The notes under the pieces are model-generated. The model was not told the origin of the DNA. It ran no database searches and saw only the letters and a list, made by a program, of their open reading frames with translations. This document shows positions 55,319-63,293 of a stretch of DNA of 64,000 nt, piece by piece (the stretch's first letter is position 1; every line of letters begins with the position of its first letter). The translations under genes were made by a program, and so were the position numbers. Origin of the DNA: Methanolobus vulcani (lineage in GTDB: Archaea; Halobacteriota; Methanosarcinia; Methanosarcinales; Methanosarcinaceae); NCBI RefSeq assembly GCF_006546655.1, contig NZ_VIAQ01000011.1, positions 62,001-126,000 of the forward strand. Reading direction: 5' to 3'.

Positions 55319-56122
55319 TCAGCAAAATGCCAGAAATGTTATTTCCGTAATCTTATCCATTAATTCCCTTACTTTATTTTCCTGTAACTCTTCATCTGCA
55401 TTCAGACATTTGTCCCCAAGTGATACGAGGTATTCTATTGTTTCGATCATTTCGAGATCAAATTCATGTACCCTGCCGGATTCATGAAGTTTCTCAACTA
55501 TTGAAGGAATAGTGTCTTCATCTTCTGTTTCAATATCATTTTCTTCGCACAATGAATGGAGATATATTTCAAGAGCATTGATAGCAGAAACACCGGCCAG
55601 GTTGAATGAACCTTGCTGATATAACATTTCAGCATGCTCAAGTTCCGAATTAACAATATCTGCTGTTGCCTGTCTTTTTTGATTATTGACTGATGAAACA
55701 ACAGTTGGCTCAATCGAATGAAGAATACTGACTTGAGAATCAAAACAGGCAATGAATTCCTTTCTCAGATGATTTCGCTCGTTGGATTTCCTGACAGAAT
55801 CTTCCAGATTGATCAGGTTTAGTATCCTGCTATATAGTTCTGTGAAAGATTCGTATTTATCATTCCTGATATGACCTGCGTATTTCTGAATGAGTTGCTG
55901 GCAGTCATCATACCATAAGTTGTATTTTTCAAGGAGAGTGGTTTGGAGTAGCTCATTTTTGGAGTTAATCACGCAAATTCTGTATTCGACATTTTGCATG
56001 CCGGTTGAACCATCATCGATACGTTTTATCCTTCTTTGTGTGGTGCCGTCCAGAAGTGCCATATACATTTTTTCGATTTTTTCAGCTTCCTGAATATAGG
56101 TATCAATATCCGGGCTAACCAT
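55319..56122 (-). CDS. HEPN-like protein, intact paralogue lacking the RX4H motif
   Basis: A 267-residue helical protein with an N-terminal domain of about 150 residues and a C-terminal HEPN-like domain (NSELEHAEMLYQQGSFNLAGVSAINALEIYLHSLCEEND is split here over 170-215). It is a clear paralogue of the frameshifted gene at 59059-59857; the two align from the first helix to the last (KVRELMDKITEITFLAFC against EVRELIDKTKKITFMAFS). Where the other copy has RNKCAH, this one has GDKCLN, so the ribonuclease motif is gone. TTATATAC 21 bases before the ATG makes it leaderless, just as in the other copy. Confidence 0.75.
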   Translation of the reverse strand: MVSPDIDTYIQEAEKIEKMYMALLDGTTQRRIKRIDDGSTGMQNVEYRICVINSKNELLQTTLLEKYNLWYDDCQQLIQKYAGHIRNDKYESFTELYSRILNLINLEDSVRKSNERNHLRKEFIACFDSQVSILHSIEPTVVSSVNNQKRQATADIVNSELEHAEMLYQQGSFNLAGVSAINALEIYLHSLCEENDIETEDEDTIPSIVEKLHESGRVHEFDLEMIETIEYLVSLGDKCLNADEELQENKVRELMDKITEITFLAFC

Positions 56123-56245
56123 AATAAGAAAATGGATAAAGTTGTATATAAATAAGCGCTGACAGGCATGGAGTTTTATTAAAGCGCATCAAATACACAA
56201 TCGATAAATACACATAAACCAATCTGATTATTAGAGGTTTTTAAC

Positions 56246-56506
56246 ATGCCAGATTTTGTATCGATAGATATGAAAAATCATAGCTATGAGAAAACCGAGA
56301 GGCACGTAGCTTTGATTCAGGATGACATGGAAAACTGTTGTACTCCATGTCGCTATGCATGCATTTCTGAGGCTATGCAGCAACTTTACGACAACCATCC
56401 TCCTGCCCAAATCCAGACTCTTCTCTTGCAGTTTAAAGAAAAGTGCGAGAACCATTCCAATGAGAGTTTTGTTCAGAAACTCAAAGAGCTTCTTTTTGTG
56501 AATTGA
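56246..56506 (+). CDS. Cysteine-containing hypothetical protein (86 aa)
   Basis: An 86-residue protein with a cluster ENCCTPCRYAC about residue 30 that could bind a metal or form disulfides, and a helical C-terminal half. AGAGG lies 8-9 bases before the ATG. No family recognised. It is divergent from the intact HEPN-like gene. Confidence 0.6.
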   Translation: MPDFVSIDMKNHSYEKTERHVALIQDDMENCCTPCRYACISEAMQQLYDNHPPAQIQTLLLQFKEKCENHSNESFVQKLKELLFVN

Positions 56507-56593
56507 TATCACGAGAAGATTCCGGAAGAAGAATATTTACGGGTGCTGTAGGTAGTTGGACTTTTAGACTTGCTGCCTGTTTTTGTTTCATAT

Positions 56594-57457
56594 TCAGGAT
56601 AGTTTTTTAGAGCAAATGCCAATGATTATTGGAACAAATATCCCGAAAAAGTAACCGGTGTAATGACCAACCCAATTTACGTAGGCTCCATTCTGCATGA
56701 GCTCCTGTGGCACCAGATCAGGAAGAATGAACAGGAAATTGATGGCGGCTAAAAATATCATTAGCAGATAGGTTTTCTGTAGATAAGGAATTCTTTTGAG
56801 CCATTTTCTGATATCAAAGCGTGTCTGGACCACGTCGATGATAACGTCTTTTTGCATAAAGACCAGAATAAGAGCAAATGTTATTATGAGTGAGTACTGG
56901 AAAATCTGTGAGGATATGTTCTCAAGAACTAATAAGAGATTCATTACGATGATCAGGAACAGGAATGTAAGATTCATGTGCTTGCAACAGAATTTATGTA
57001 GGAATTTATAGATGGCATATGTCAGGTAGCCAAACATAGAGCTGACTATTCCTGAAAATCCCTGAAATGTGGTCTGAAAACCGATCATTTCCAGAGATAC
57101 TGCTGATATTATCCATGGCAATAGCAGGAACATGAATAAGGAATACATATGAAAACTGCGCTTGTTAGTCTCAAAATTAAATATCAGGAAACATACCGCC
57201 AGATAAGAGATGAGATTTCCTATAAAGTGTGGCAGGTTGCTGTGAGTATAGTTTGAAAGGAAGAACGAGTAAGGCGTAATCTCAGACGGAGTCAATATGA
57301 AATAAGCTTCTTTTATACCAGCCGGAAGCTCAAATATAGCTATGAGTAGAGCCGGAACTAATAGAAAATAAAACACCCAGTCAGTTATTTTCCAGTGTGC
57401 AGCAAACAGATGTGTTGAAATTAAAGGATTAACACGGCACTTTATTGACTCAAACAT
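56594..57457 (-). CDS. Rhomboid-like membrane protein
   Basis: About 287 residues with eight or so hydrophobic segments. HSNLPHFIGNLISYLAVC resembles the rhomboid helix-2 His-Asn region, GFSGIVSSMFGYL carries the Gly-x-Ser-Gly catalytic serine, and GHYTGYFFGIFVP the catalytic His and GxxxG. It could be an intramembrane protease. Spacing is longer and more divergent than usual, so activity is uncertain. Start is placed at MFESIKCRVNP; longer starts are possible. Confidence 0.7.
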   Translation of the reverse strand: MFESIKCRVNPLISTHLFAAHWKITDWVFYFLLVPALLIAIFELPAGIKEAYFILTPSEITPYSFFLSNYTHSNLPHFIGNLISYLAVCFLIFNFETNKRSFHMYSLFMFLLLPWIISAVSLEMIGFQTTFQGFSGIVSSMFGYLTYAIYKFLHKFCCKHMNLTFLFLIIVMNLLLVLENISSQIFQYSLIITFALILVFMQKDVIIDVVQTRFDIRKWLKRIPYLQKTYLLMIFLAAINFLFILPDLVPQELMQNGAYVNWVGHYTGYFFGIFVPIIIGICSKKLS

Positions 57458-57631
57458 CGTAAAATCTATTGTGAGTTGAAGATAGATATTCTTTTGGGAG
57501 GAGTGAAAAAGTGAATCACGAACAAACAGTGATGCATGTTCTGTAACTTGTAGAACCATTGCCATTAGCATCGTATTTTGTTGAATGAAATAGCACTAAA
57601 AACACATAATTGACGTATAATTTATAATAGA

Positions 57632-58957
57632 TTATTGTAATTTTCGGAGAATGTCGGTAAAATCGTTTGAACGATAAAATAGAATTTTTTTCTTGTCAAC
57701 TTTGTTTCTTTCCAATAAACCCAGTTTCTCTAAACCCAATATATCAGTTCTAGCAGTCTGATACACAACAGATAACCTGTTTTCTATCTCTTTTATTGTA
57801 AAAGTCATCTTAGGGTCATCAGACAACCATTTTAGAATGTAAGATTGTCTTTCATTTATACCGGGTATTTTCTTGAAATCATATAACTTGTTCTTTTCTT
57901 CTATTTTCCTTGAGATGTATTCTTTCAAACTTTTGAAAGCCTTATCCATTGTTTTTAATTGATAATTTATGAAGTAAGTTACGTCGTTCTCATCAAGTTC
58001 TGTATATAGATAAGCCTGAGAATATTGCCCAGGAGAATCTTTAATCATCCGTGATATTGACATATATTCTATTAACCAATAATTTTTTGAAAGTAAGTAC
58101 CAGTAGAATAATGCCCTTGCTGTTCTTCCGTTACCATCAACAAAGGGATGGATATATCCTATTAAGAAATGCAATATGCTTGCTTTAATTATCGGATGAA
58201 TGAAATCATCGTCAGATTCTTTGTTTATGAAATCACATATATCCTGCATAACCTGTGAAATATGAATATGCTCCAACGGAGTGTGTACAATTTCACCGGT
58301 CATGTTGTCAATTACATAGATGTTATCTGATTTGCGAAATACACCTATGTGATCCGGATCATCCAGAGTATTTTCTGTCATACAGCTATGAATATCCAGT
58401 ATCGATTCAATGGTCATTTTTTCGTTTTTCATTGATGATAATTTCTTAATTGTTTTGTAGTTGTTGAAAATCATCTGCTCTGATTTGTCTTTTGGATTTC
58501 TTTCCTGCATCAGCATTTTTTTTGCTTCCTGCCGTGTAGTACTTGCACCTTCCAATTGACTTGATGCTATTGCTTCCTCCATTATCGAATTCATCAAATA
58601 CTGCTGTTGATGGTCTTTTCCAATAATGTTCTGACTTTCAAGAGTACCACCTAAATTCAAATCAAAATTATGCAATTTTTCCTGAATATCAGAAGTTAAA
58701 TAATAACTAAGTTGAAATCCAGGAATATCACTGATTTTTAATTGCTCCGAGCCTAAACCCCTGCTTAGTTTAAGCAGTAACCATAGTTGTTCATGTGTGA
58801 CAAAATCAGGAATCGTTTTGTGTTTAAATTCAGACCAATATAGATATCGATTGTTGTATTTTTTTGTAGCCGCGCTTACGTCAGCATTATTAATATAATG
58901 CAGAATGCTCTGCAAAGACGAATCATTTAATTCAGGAGGAGCTTCAGGAATCCTCAT
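57632..58957 (-). CDS. Fic-domain protein with inhibitory helix and C-terminal HTH
   Basis: A 441-residue Fic protein; these usually move AMP from ATP onto target proteins. HPFVDGNGRTARALFYW is a complete catalytic motif. The inhibitory motif SSQLEGAST, ahead of the Fic core, places it among class II Fic proteins that hold themselves inactive. The C-terminal part (TIKEIENRLSVVYQTARTDILGLEKLGLLERN) is a winged helix that may bind its own promoter. GAGG precedes the ATG. Two large palindromes lie just upstream. Confidence 0.92.
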   Translation of the reverse strand: MRIPEAPPELNDSSLQSILHYINNADVSAATKKYNNRYLYWSEFKHKTIPDFVTHEQLWLLLKLSRGLGSEQLKISDIPGFQLSYYLTSDIQEKLHNFDLNLGGTLESQNIIGKDHQQQYLMNSIMEEAIASSQLEGASTTRQEAKKMLMQERNPKDKSEQMIFNNYKTIKKLSSMKNEKMTIESILDIHSCMTENTLDDPDHIGVFRKSDNIYVIDNMTGEIVHTPLEHIHISQVMQDICDFINKESDDDFIHPIIKASILHFLIGYIHPFVDGNGRTARALFYWYLLSKNYWLIEYMSISRMIKDSPGQYSQAYLYTELDENDVTYFINYQLKTMDKAFKSLKEYISRKIEEKNKLYDFKKIPGINERQSYILKWLSDDPKMTFTIKEIENRLSVVYQTARTDILGLEKLGLLERNKVDKKKILFYRSNDFTDILRKLQ

Positions 58958-58974
58958 TATAAACCTCTAGATAG

Positions 58975-59050
58975 TAATTACTAATTTAGTACAAATTAGT
59001 AATTAATAGTAATTAAATCTAATTACTAATTTTAACAAAATTAGTAATTA
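58975..59050. repeat. Two long inverted repeats between fic and the HEPN-like pseudogene
   Basis: Palindrome 1: TAATTACTAATTT / AAATTAGTAATTA, 5-base spacer, 58975-59005. Palindrome 2: TAATTACTAATTTT / AAAATTAGTAATTA, 3-base spacer, 59020-59050. The same half-site occurs four times. The region lies 18-93 bases upstream of the fic start and 9 bases past the HEPN-like stop. Confidence 0.8.
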
Positions 59051-59058
59051 ATAGTTTT

Positions 59059-59857
59059 TTAAGAAAATGCCATAAAAGTTATTTTCTTTGTTTTGTCAAT
59101 CAATTCTCTTACTTCGTGTTTTTTAGGTTCTTCTCTAGGATGCGCACATTTGTTTCTCAAACTCGCTAAATGGTCTATCGCCTTAAACATCGATAAATCA
59201 AAATCAGGTAATTTGTCAGATATACGGATTTTTTGGGCTATTGGAACCATAGTATCTTTTGATTCTAGCTCAATACCATTTATCTCACATAATGTTTTCA
59301 AGTACCTTTCAAGAACAATTCCAGCAATTATTCCAGCTGGTCTAATGAATTCATTTTCGTATAGCATTTCTGCTTCATCAAGTTCTGAATTTAAAACATC
59401 GGCAGAAACTACTTTCTTGTAATTGTTTTTAGTTAAATTGAGTGTAGGGATTATTGTATGCAAAATATTAACTTGAATGTCGAAATTTTCGATGAATTCA
59501 TACTTCAAGTATTTTTCTTCATCATAAACATTGGAAGTAGTTAAGGAAATTACATTTAAATCAATTATTTTTTTTAATACGATTGTAGTGGTTACAAAAC
59601 AGTTCATAGTTCTTGGTATTTTGATTATCTGCATACATGTGGACTATTTGTCTACAGCTTTCATACCAAATCTCATATTTTCTTAGTAGCTTACGCTGGA
59701 GAGGTTTATTTATTAGCTTGGCTTCACATTTTATTTGCAAAGGAGCATTTACATTAAATCCTTTTACTTCTCTTGCAGTTTCCACCAACAAATCATCATA
59801 TAGTTTTTCAATTTCTTCAGCTTCATTGATGTAGAAATCAATATCCAAATTTTGCAT
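59059..59857 (-). pseudogene. HEPN-like gene with a frameshift in an A8 run; RX4H motif kept
   Basis: Read as two frames: MQNLDIDFYINEAEEIEKLY to NRIKKNN (59561-59857), then from about KKIIDLNVISL to the final TFMAFS (59059 to about 59574). Removing one A from the A8 run near 59566-59573 (minus strand) joins them as NRIKKIIDLNVISL, which aligns with SRILNLINLEDSV of the intact paralogue. The C-terminal domain keeps LRNKCAHPREE, the HEPN RX4H motif of ribonucleases, and PAGIIAGIVLERYLKTLCE. It could be a pseudogene, a phase-variable or slippage-dependent gene, or a sequencing error in a homopolymer. TTATATAC 21 bases before the ATG gives a leaderless start. Confidence 0.75.
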
Positions 59858-59948
59858 ATATTAGAGATGTTAAAAATTGTATATAAGTAAACCGAATATT
59901 CATTGGAAGTAAAAGTAAAACTCAACATTCTCAACAATAAGAAAAAAG

Positions 59949-60020
59949 CGTCCCGACCGAGGATCGAACTCGGGTCTAAGGCTCCGCAGGCCTCAAGGAT
60001 ATCCACTACCCTACCGGGAC
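59949..60020 (-). tRNA. tRNA-Arg (anticodon GCG)
   Basis: A 72-base cloverleaf without encoded CCA. The acceptor strands GTCCCGG and TCGGGAC pair with one wobble, the T arm is CCGAG-TTCGATC-CTCGG, and the anticodon stem GAGGC/GCCTT closes the loop CTGCGGA with GCG at 59985-59987. TTTATATG at about 60053-60060 is a suitable promoter. Confidence 0.95.
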
Positions 60021-60153
60021 ATTGGGGGGTTCATGCACTAATGTCTTTCTGCCATATAAAGATTATTGGTTGTAAGAGAATAAGATACTGCTCCTTAAAA
60101 GAGATATGGGTGCAATCAATAAAAGTTAAATGCTGCAAGAATGATTACTAAGC

Positions 60154-61338
60154 ATGTCAATGACAATAGGACTTGCAGGGAAGCCAAATGCAGGCAAATC
60201 CACTTTTTTCAAGGCTGCAACACTTGCAGATGTTGAAATTGCTAATTACCCATTCACAACTATCCATGCTAACAAAGGGGTCACCTACGTAAAAGCAGAA
60301 TGTCCTTGTGTCAGCCGTGACAAACGCTGTGGCAACTGCAGCGATGGCATACGTTACGTACCAATCGAACTCATAGACGTTGCCGGACTAGTTCCTGACG
60401 CACACCAGGGACGTGGACTTGGTAACGCCTTCCTTGATGATCTCCGTCAGGCACAGGCTATCATTCACGTAATTGATGCCTCCGGTGCAACAGATATTGA
60501 AGGCAACCCGGGGGATATCGGAGACCATGACCCGCTTGGAGACATAGATTTTCTCAACCACGAACTCACAATGTGGATTCACAGCATTATCATGAGAAAC
60601 TGGACAAAACTGTCACGCAAGATTCAGGCAGAGGGGCTTAACATCGAACACATACTCGCAGACCAGCTCATGGGAGCAGGAGTAAACGAGCAGCACATCA
60701 GTGAAGCACTAAGCCAGTGCAAACTGGACAGGAATCACCTCACCAAGTGGTCCGAAGAAGACATAATTCACTTCTGTGACGTCATCCGTGCACTTAGCAA
60801 ACCAATGATAATCGCCGCAAACAAAATGGATGTAGCACCACCTGAGAATATCACAAATCTTCAGGCACTTGATCAAATAGTCGTGCCCACAAGTGCAGCC
60901 GCAGAACTTGCACTGCGTTCCGCATCCAAAGGACAGGCCATCAAATACGAACCTGGAGACAAAGACTTCACCATACTCTCCGAAGAACTCAGCCCTGCGC
61001 AGAAAAAAGGACTTGAGAACGTACGTACTCTCATACAAAAAACCGAAGGTACAGGCGTACAGAAGTGCATTAACAGCGCCGTATTCGACCTTCTTGACCT
61101 TATCATCGTTTATCCTGTAGAGGATGAAGGCAAGTGGAAGGACAAGAACGGACGCATGCTGCCAGATGCATTCCTCATGAAGAAAGGATCAAATGCTCAT
61201 GACCTTGCATACAGGGTTCACTCTGACATCGGAGACAGATTCCTCTACGCAGTGGACGCAAAAACAAAGATGCGCTTAGGTGAAAAGCACGAACTCAACG
61301 ACGGCGATGTTGTCAAGATAGTCTCCACTGCAAAATAA
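60154..61338 (+). CDS. ychF: YchF/OLA1-like GTP/ATP-binding translation-associated protein
   Basis: A 394-residue Obg-family P-loop protein. G1 GKPNAGKST, switch region NYPFTTIHANKGVTYV, G3 IDVAGLV and G4 AANKMD are present, with a C-terminal TGS domain (VYPVEDEGKWKDKNGRMLPDAFLMKKG). The added Cys-rich segment (CPCVSRDKRCGNC) between switch regions may bind metal and is typical of the archaeal type. These proteins act on ribosomes. Confidence 0.93.
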   Translation: MSMTIGLAGKPNAGKSTFFKAATLADVEIANYPFTTIHANKGVTYVKAECPCVSRDKRCGNCSDGIRYVPIELIDVAGLVPDAHQGRGLGNAFLDDLRQAQAIIHVIDASGATDIEGNPGDIGDHDPLGDIDFLNHELTMWIHSIIMRNWTKLSRKIQAEGLNIEHILADQLMGAGVNEQHISEALSQCKLDRNHLTKWSEEDIIHFCDVIRALSKPMIIAANKMDVAPPENITNLQALDQIVVPTSAAAELALRSASKGQAIKYEPGDKDFTILSEELSPAQKKGLENVRTLIQKTEGTGVQKCINSAVFDLLDLIIVYPVEDEGKWKDKNGRMLPDAFLMKKGSNAHDLAYRVHSDIGDRFLYAVDAKTKMRLGEKHELNDGDVVKIVSTAK

Positions 61339-61427
61339 AACCCAGATCAAAGCCCGGTCAAAAACTAAATCCGTGTTTTAAAACACATTTAAAATAATAT
61401 TAAGACTAATATAGACATCAGACTCAC

Positions 61428-62087
61428 ATGAGCTTTGTAACATCTCTCTACGAAAAACACCTGATGCAGCAGATCAGTAAATATCCCATACCAGAACACG
61501 TTTCTCTGGTTATTTCCGAGACTGATCTGCTCTATGCAGACGGTTTCAGGAAGCTCAGGGATTATGTCACATGGTGCAAACAGACAGGCATCAAAATGAC
61601 AAGTATCTACATTGATGTCCTTGACACCGAAGAGACACTCAAATCCCAGATGATAGAGAAACTTATAACAAAGCTCAATGAATTTTTCACAAAAACTTCC
61701 CATAACACCGGATACCAGATATTCGGAGAAAATGGGGAGCTACGTTCTGAAAGAAAATGGAAGGATTTTCAGATCTATGTATCAGTCGGTTTTGGCGGAC
61801 GAAGAGAAGTTACAAACGCTGTTAAAGATATACTCCAAAACGTGAAGGAAGGAAAGATTAAACCTTCCGAGATCTGCGAAAAGGATATTGAATCCCGCCT
61901 TACGATCAAACAGGAACCAGACCTTTTCATCCGTTCAGGTGGAAAACATCTTTCAGATTTCCTTATCTGGCAATCTATTTATTCTGAATATTATTTTACC
62001 GATGTGGACTGGCGCAGTATAAGGAAACTCGACATAATCAGGATCATTAGGGATTTCCAGAAGCGTCAGAGACGTTTTGGAAAATAA
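61428..62087 (+). CDS. cis-Prenyltransferase-like subunit lacking the catalytic Asp motif
   Basis: A 219-residue member of the undecaprenyl diphosphate synthase superfamily. The C-terminal substrate part matches (PDLFIRSGGKHLSDFLIWQ, then SEYYFTDVDW), but the first motif, which should carry the catalytic Asp (MDGNxRWA), is replaced by VISETDLLYADGF. The end RQRRFGK has an R-x-G motif. Methanosarcina mazei makes its glycosyl carrier lipid with a heteromeric cis-prenyltransferase whose non-catalytic subunit resembles eukaryotic NgBR. This protein fits that role and would need a catalytic partner encoded elsewhere. Confidence 0.8.
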   Translation: MSFVTSLYEKHLMQQISKYPIPEHVSLVISETDLLYADGFRKLRDYVTWCKQTGIKMTSIYIDVLDTEETLKSQMIEKLITKLNEFFTKTSHNTGYQIFGENGELRSERKWKDFQIYVSVGFGGRREVTNAVKDILQNVKEGKIKPSEICEKDIESRLTIKQEPDLFIRSGGKHLSDFLIWQSIYSEYYFTDVDWRSIRKLDIIRIIRDFQKRQRRFGK

Positions 62088-62108
62088 ACAAAGAAAAAAC
62101 AAGTCATA

Positions 62109-62564
62109 TCAGATATCCCTGCCCATTATGATGGCGTTGTCATCGATATAGTAACCATCCATCCTGCCCTCAACCTTAAAACCGTTCTCAGAGTAAAACA
62201 ATTGTGCATCAACATTTTTCTCCCTGACCTCAAGAGTCATTCTGTCAAAACCATATAGCTTTGCAAGGTCAATGCACCAGTCAAGCAACCTTGTAGCGAT
62301 TCCCTGACGGCGGCAGTCCTTATGAACAGCTATACTCTGCAGATGTGACCTGGTTCTGTCCTCCGAGATGCCGACTATTGCATAACCAAGTATTCCGTCA
62401 TTTTCATAGACTACAAATCCCGGATTATTAAGATAGGCCTTGAAAAGAAAATCAGGCCAGGGAACCTCAAAAGAACAATCCTCTATTTCTACAATAGCCG
62501 GAATATCCGGTAACTCTGCTCTTCTAATGACAACATCTTTCACTATATGCACACCTGAACGCAT
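62109..62564 (-). CDS. rimI: RimI-like N-alpha-acetyltransferase
   Basis: A 151-residue GNAT enzyme. The acetyl-CoA loop is CRRQGIATRLLDWCIDLAK (RxxGxA), preceded by LQSIAVHKDC and followed by TLEVREKNVDAQLFYSENGF, all typical of the RimI/Ard1 group that acetylates protein N-termini. The start may be the ATG at 62564 or a downstream GTG (VKDVVIRRAEL). Confidence 0.9.
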   Translation of the reverse strand: MRSGVHIVKDVVIRRAELPDIPAIVEIEDCSFEVPWPDFLFKAYLNNPGFVVYENDGILGYAIVGISEDRTRSHLQSIAVHKDCRRQGIATRLLDWCIDLAKLYGFDRMTLEVREKNVDAQLFYSENGFKVEGRMDGYYIDDNAIIMGRDI

Positions 62565-62625
62565 GGATTATGCTTCACTTTCTATGAGCACTATTATTTA
62601 TAGAATACATACTAAAAAGTTGCCG

Positions 62626-63129
62626 ATGACCTACGGAGTAATCATCTGTACCAAATGCAGGGACCATGCACAGATAATTGAAGTTGGCAACAGCAAGACA
62701 ACACGCTGCCAGAGATGCAATGCCAGCCTGAACGTCAGGAAGCTGCGTGTCTTTTTTTCATCAGATGATCTTGAAGAAGCGATATCGGTAAGAACTCAGA
62801 TACAGGCCCAACTATCAGGAACCGGGACTCAGGGAAAATCGCTGGATGCTTTCGCAGAAGATTTTCAGAAGCATCAGACATTCGGGAATGAAATTGATGA
62901 AAAAACTGCCTGTTTCATCGATAACAGAAAGCCACAAAAAAAGAAGAAGGCAGATGAGCTGATAATCAGCATACTGGTGGAAAATAATAACCGGATGAAC
63001 CTGAATGAACTGAAAGAGAAAGCTCTGAAAATGGATGTTGGAGAAGAGCAGTTCGATGATATTATCAAAAAACTGCTGATGGCAGGAGAACTGTACTCAC
63101 CATCAAAGGATCTTATCAGAATAGTATGA
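62626..63129 (+). CDS. Zinc-ribbon and winged-helix archaeal protein (DUF5817-like)
   Basis: About 168 residues. The N-terminal zinc ribbon is CTKCRDHAQIIEVGNSKTTRC (two pairs with a later CQRC), then KLRVFFSSDDLEEAISVRTQIQ. It matches the pattern of archaeal DUF5817 proteins. The C-terminal part (LNELKEKALKMDVGEEQFDDIIKKLLMAGELYSPSKDLI) looks like a winged helix. It may work in replication or transcription, but this is unproven. ATTATTTATAG at about 62592-62602 sits about 28 bases before the ATG, so the message is probably leaderless. Confidence 0.75.
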   Translation: MTYGVIICTKCRDHAQIIEVGNSKTTRCQRCNASLNVRKLRVFFSSDDLEEAISVRTQIQAQLSGTGTQGKSLDAFAEDFQKHQTFGNEIDEKTACFIDNRKPQKKKKADELIISILVENNNRMNLNELKEKALKMDVGEEQFDDIIKKLLMAGELYSPSKDLIRIV

Positions 63130-63293
63130 TGTTTTTTAATTCAAAGCTAATTCGATAATTTGGGTTATATGTAACACAAATATATTCATGGGGATAATAC
63201 AAAAAATATATCTAAAAAGATGTATAATATAGAATGTCTCAACGATTACCAAAAACTTAAATTCCTTTAAAAATGACTTCATAAGGTATTATT

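Noticed and set aside
59857-60020. Integrated element using the tRNA-Arg gene as attachment site
   Set aside because: The 3' end of the tRNA faces the accessory cluster, but I found no integrase and no clear copy of the tRNA 3' end at the other side.
61373-61386. GTGTTTTAAAACAC palindrome after ychF as an operator
   Set aside because: It is a simple AT-rich palindrome without T tract or second copy; too weak to assign.
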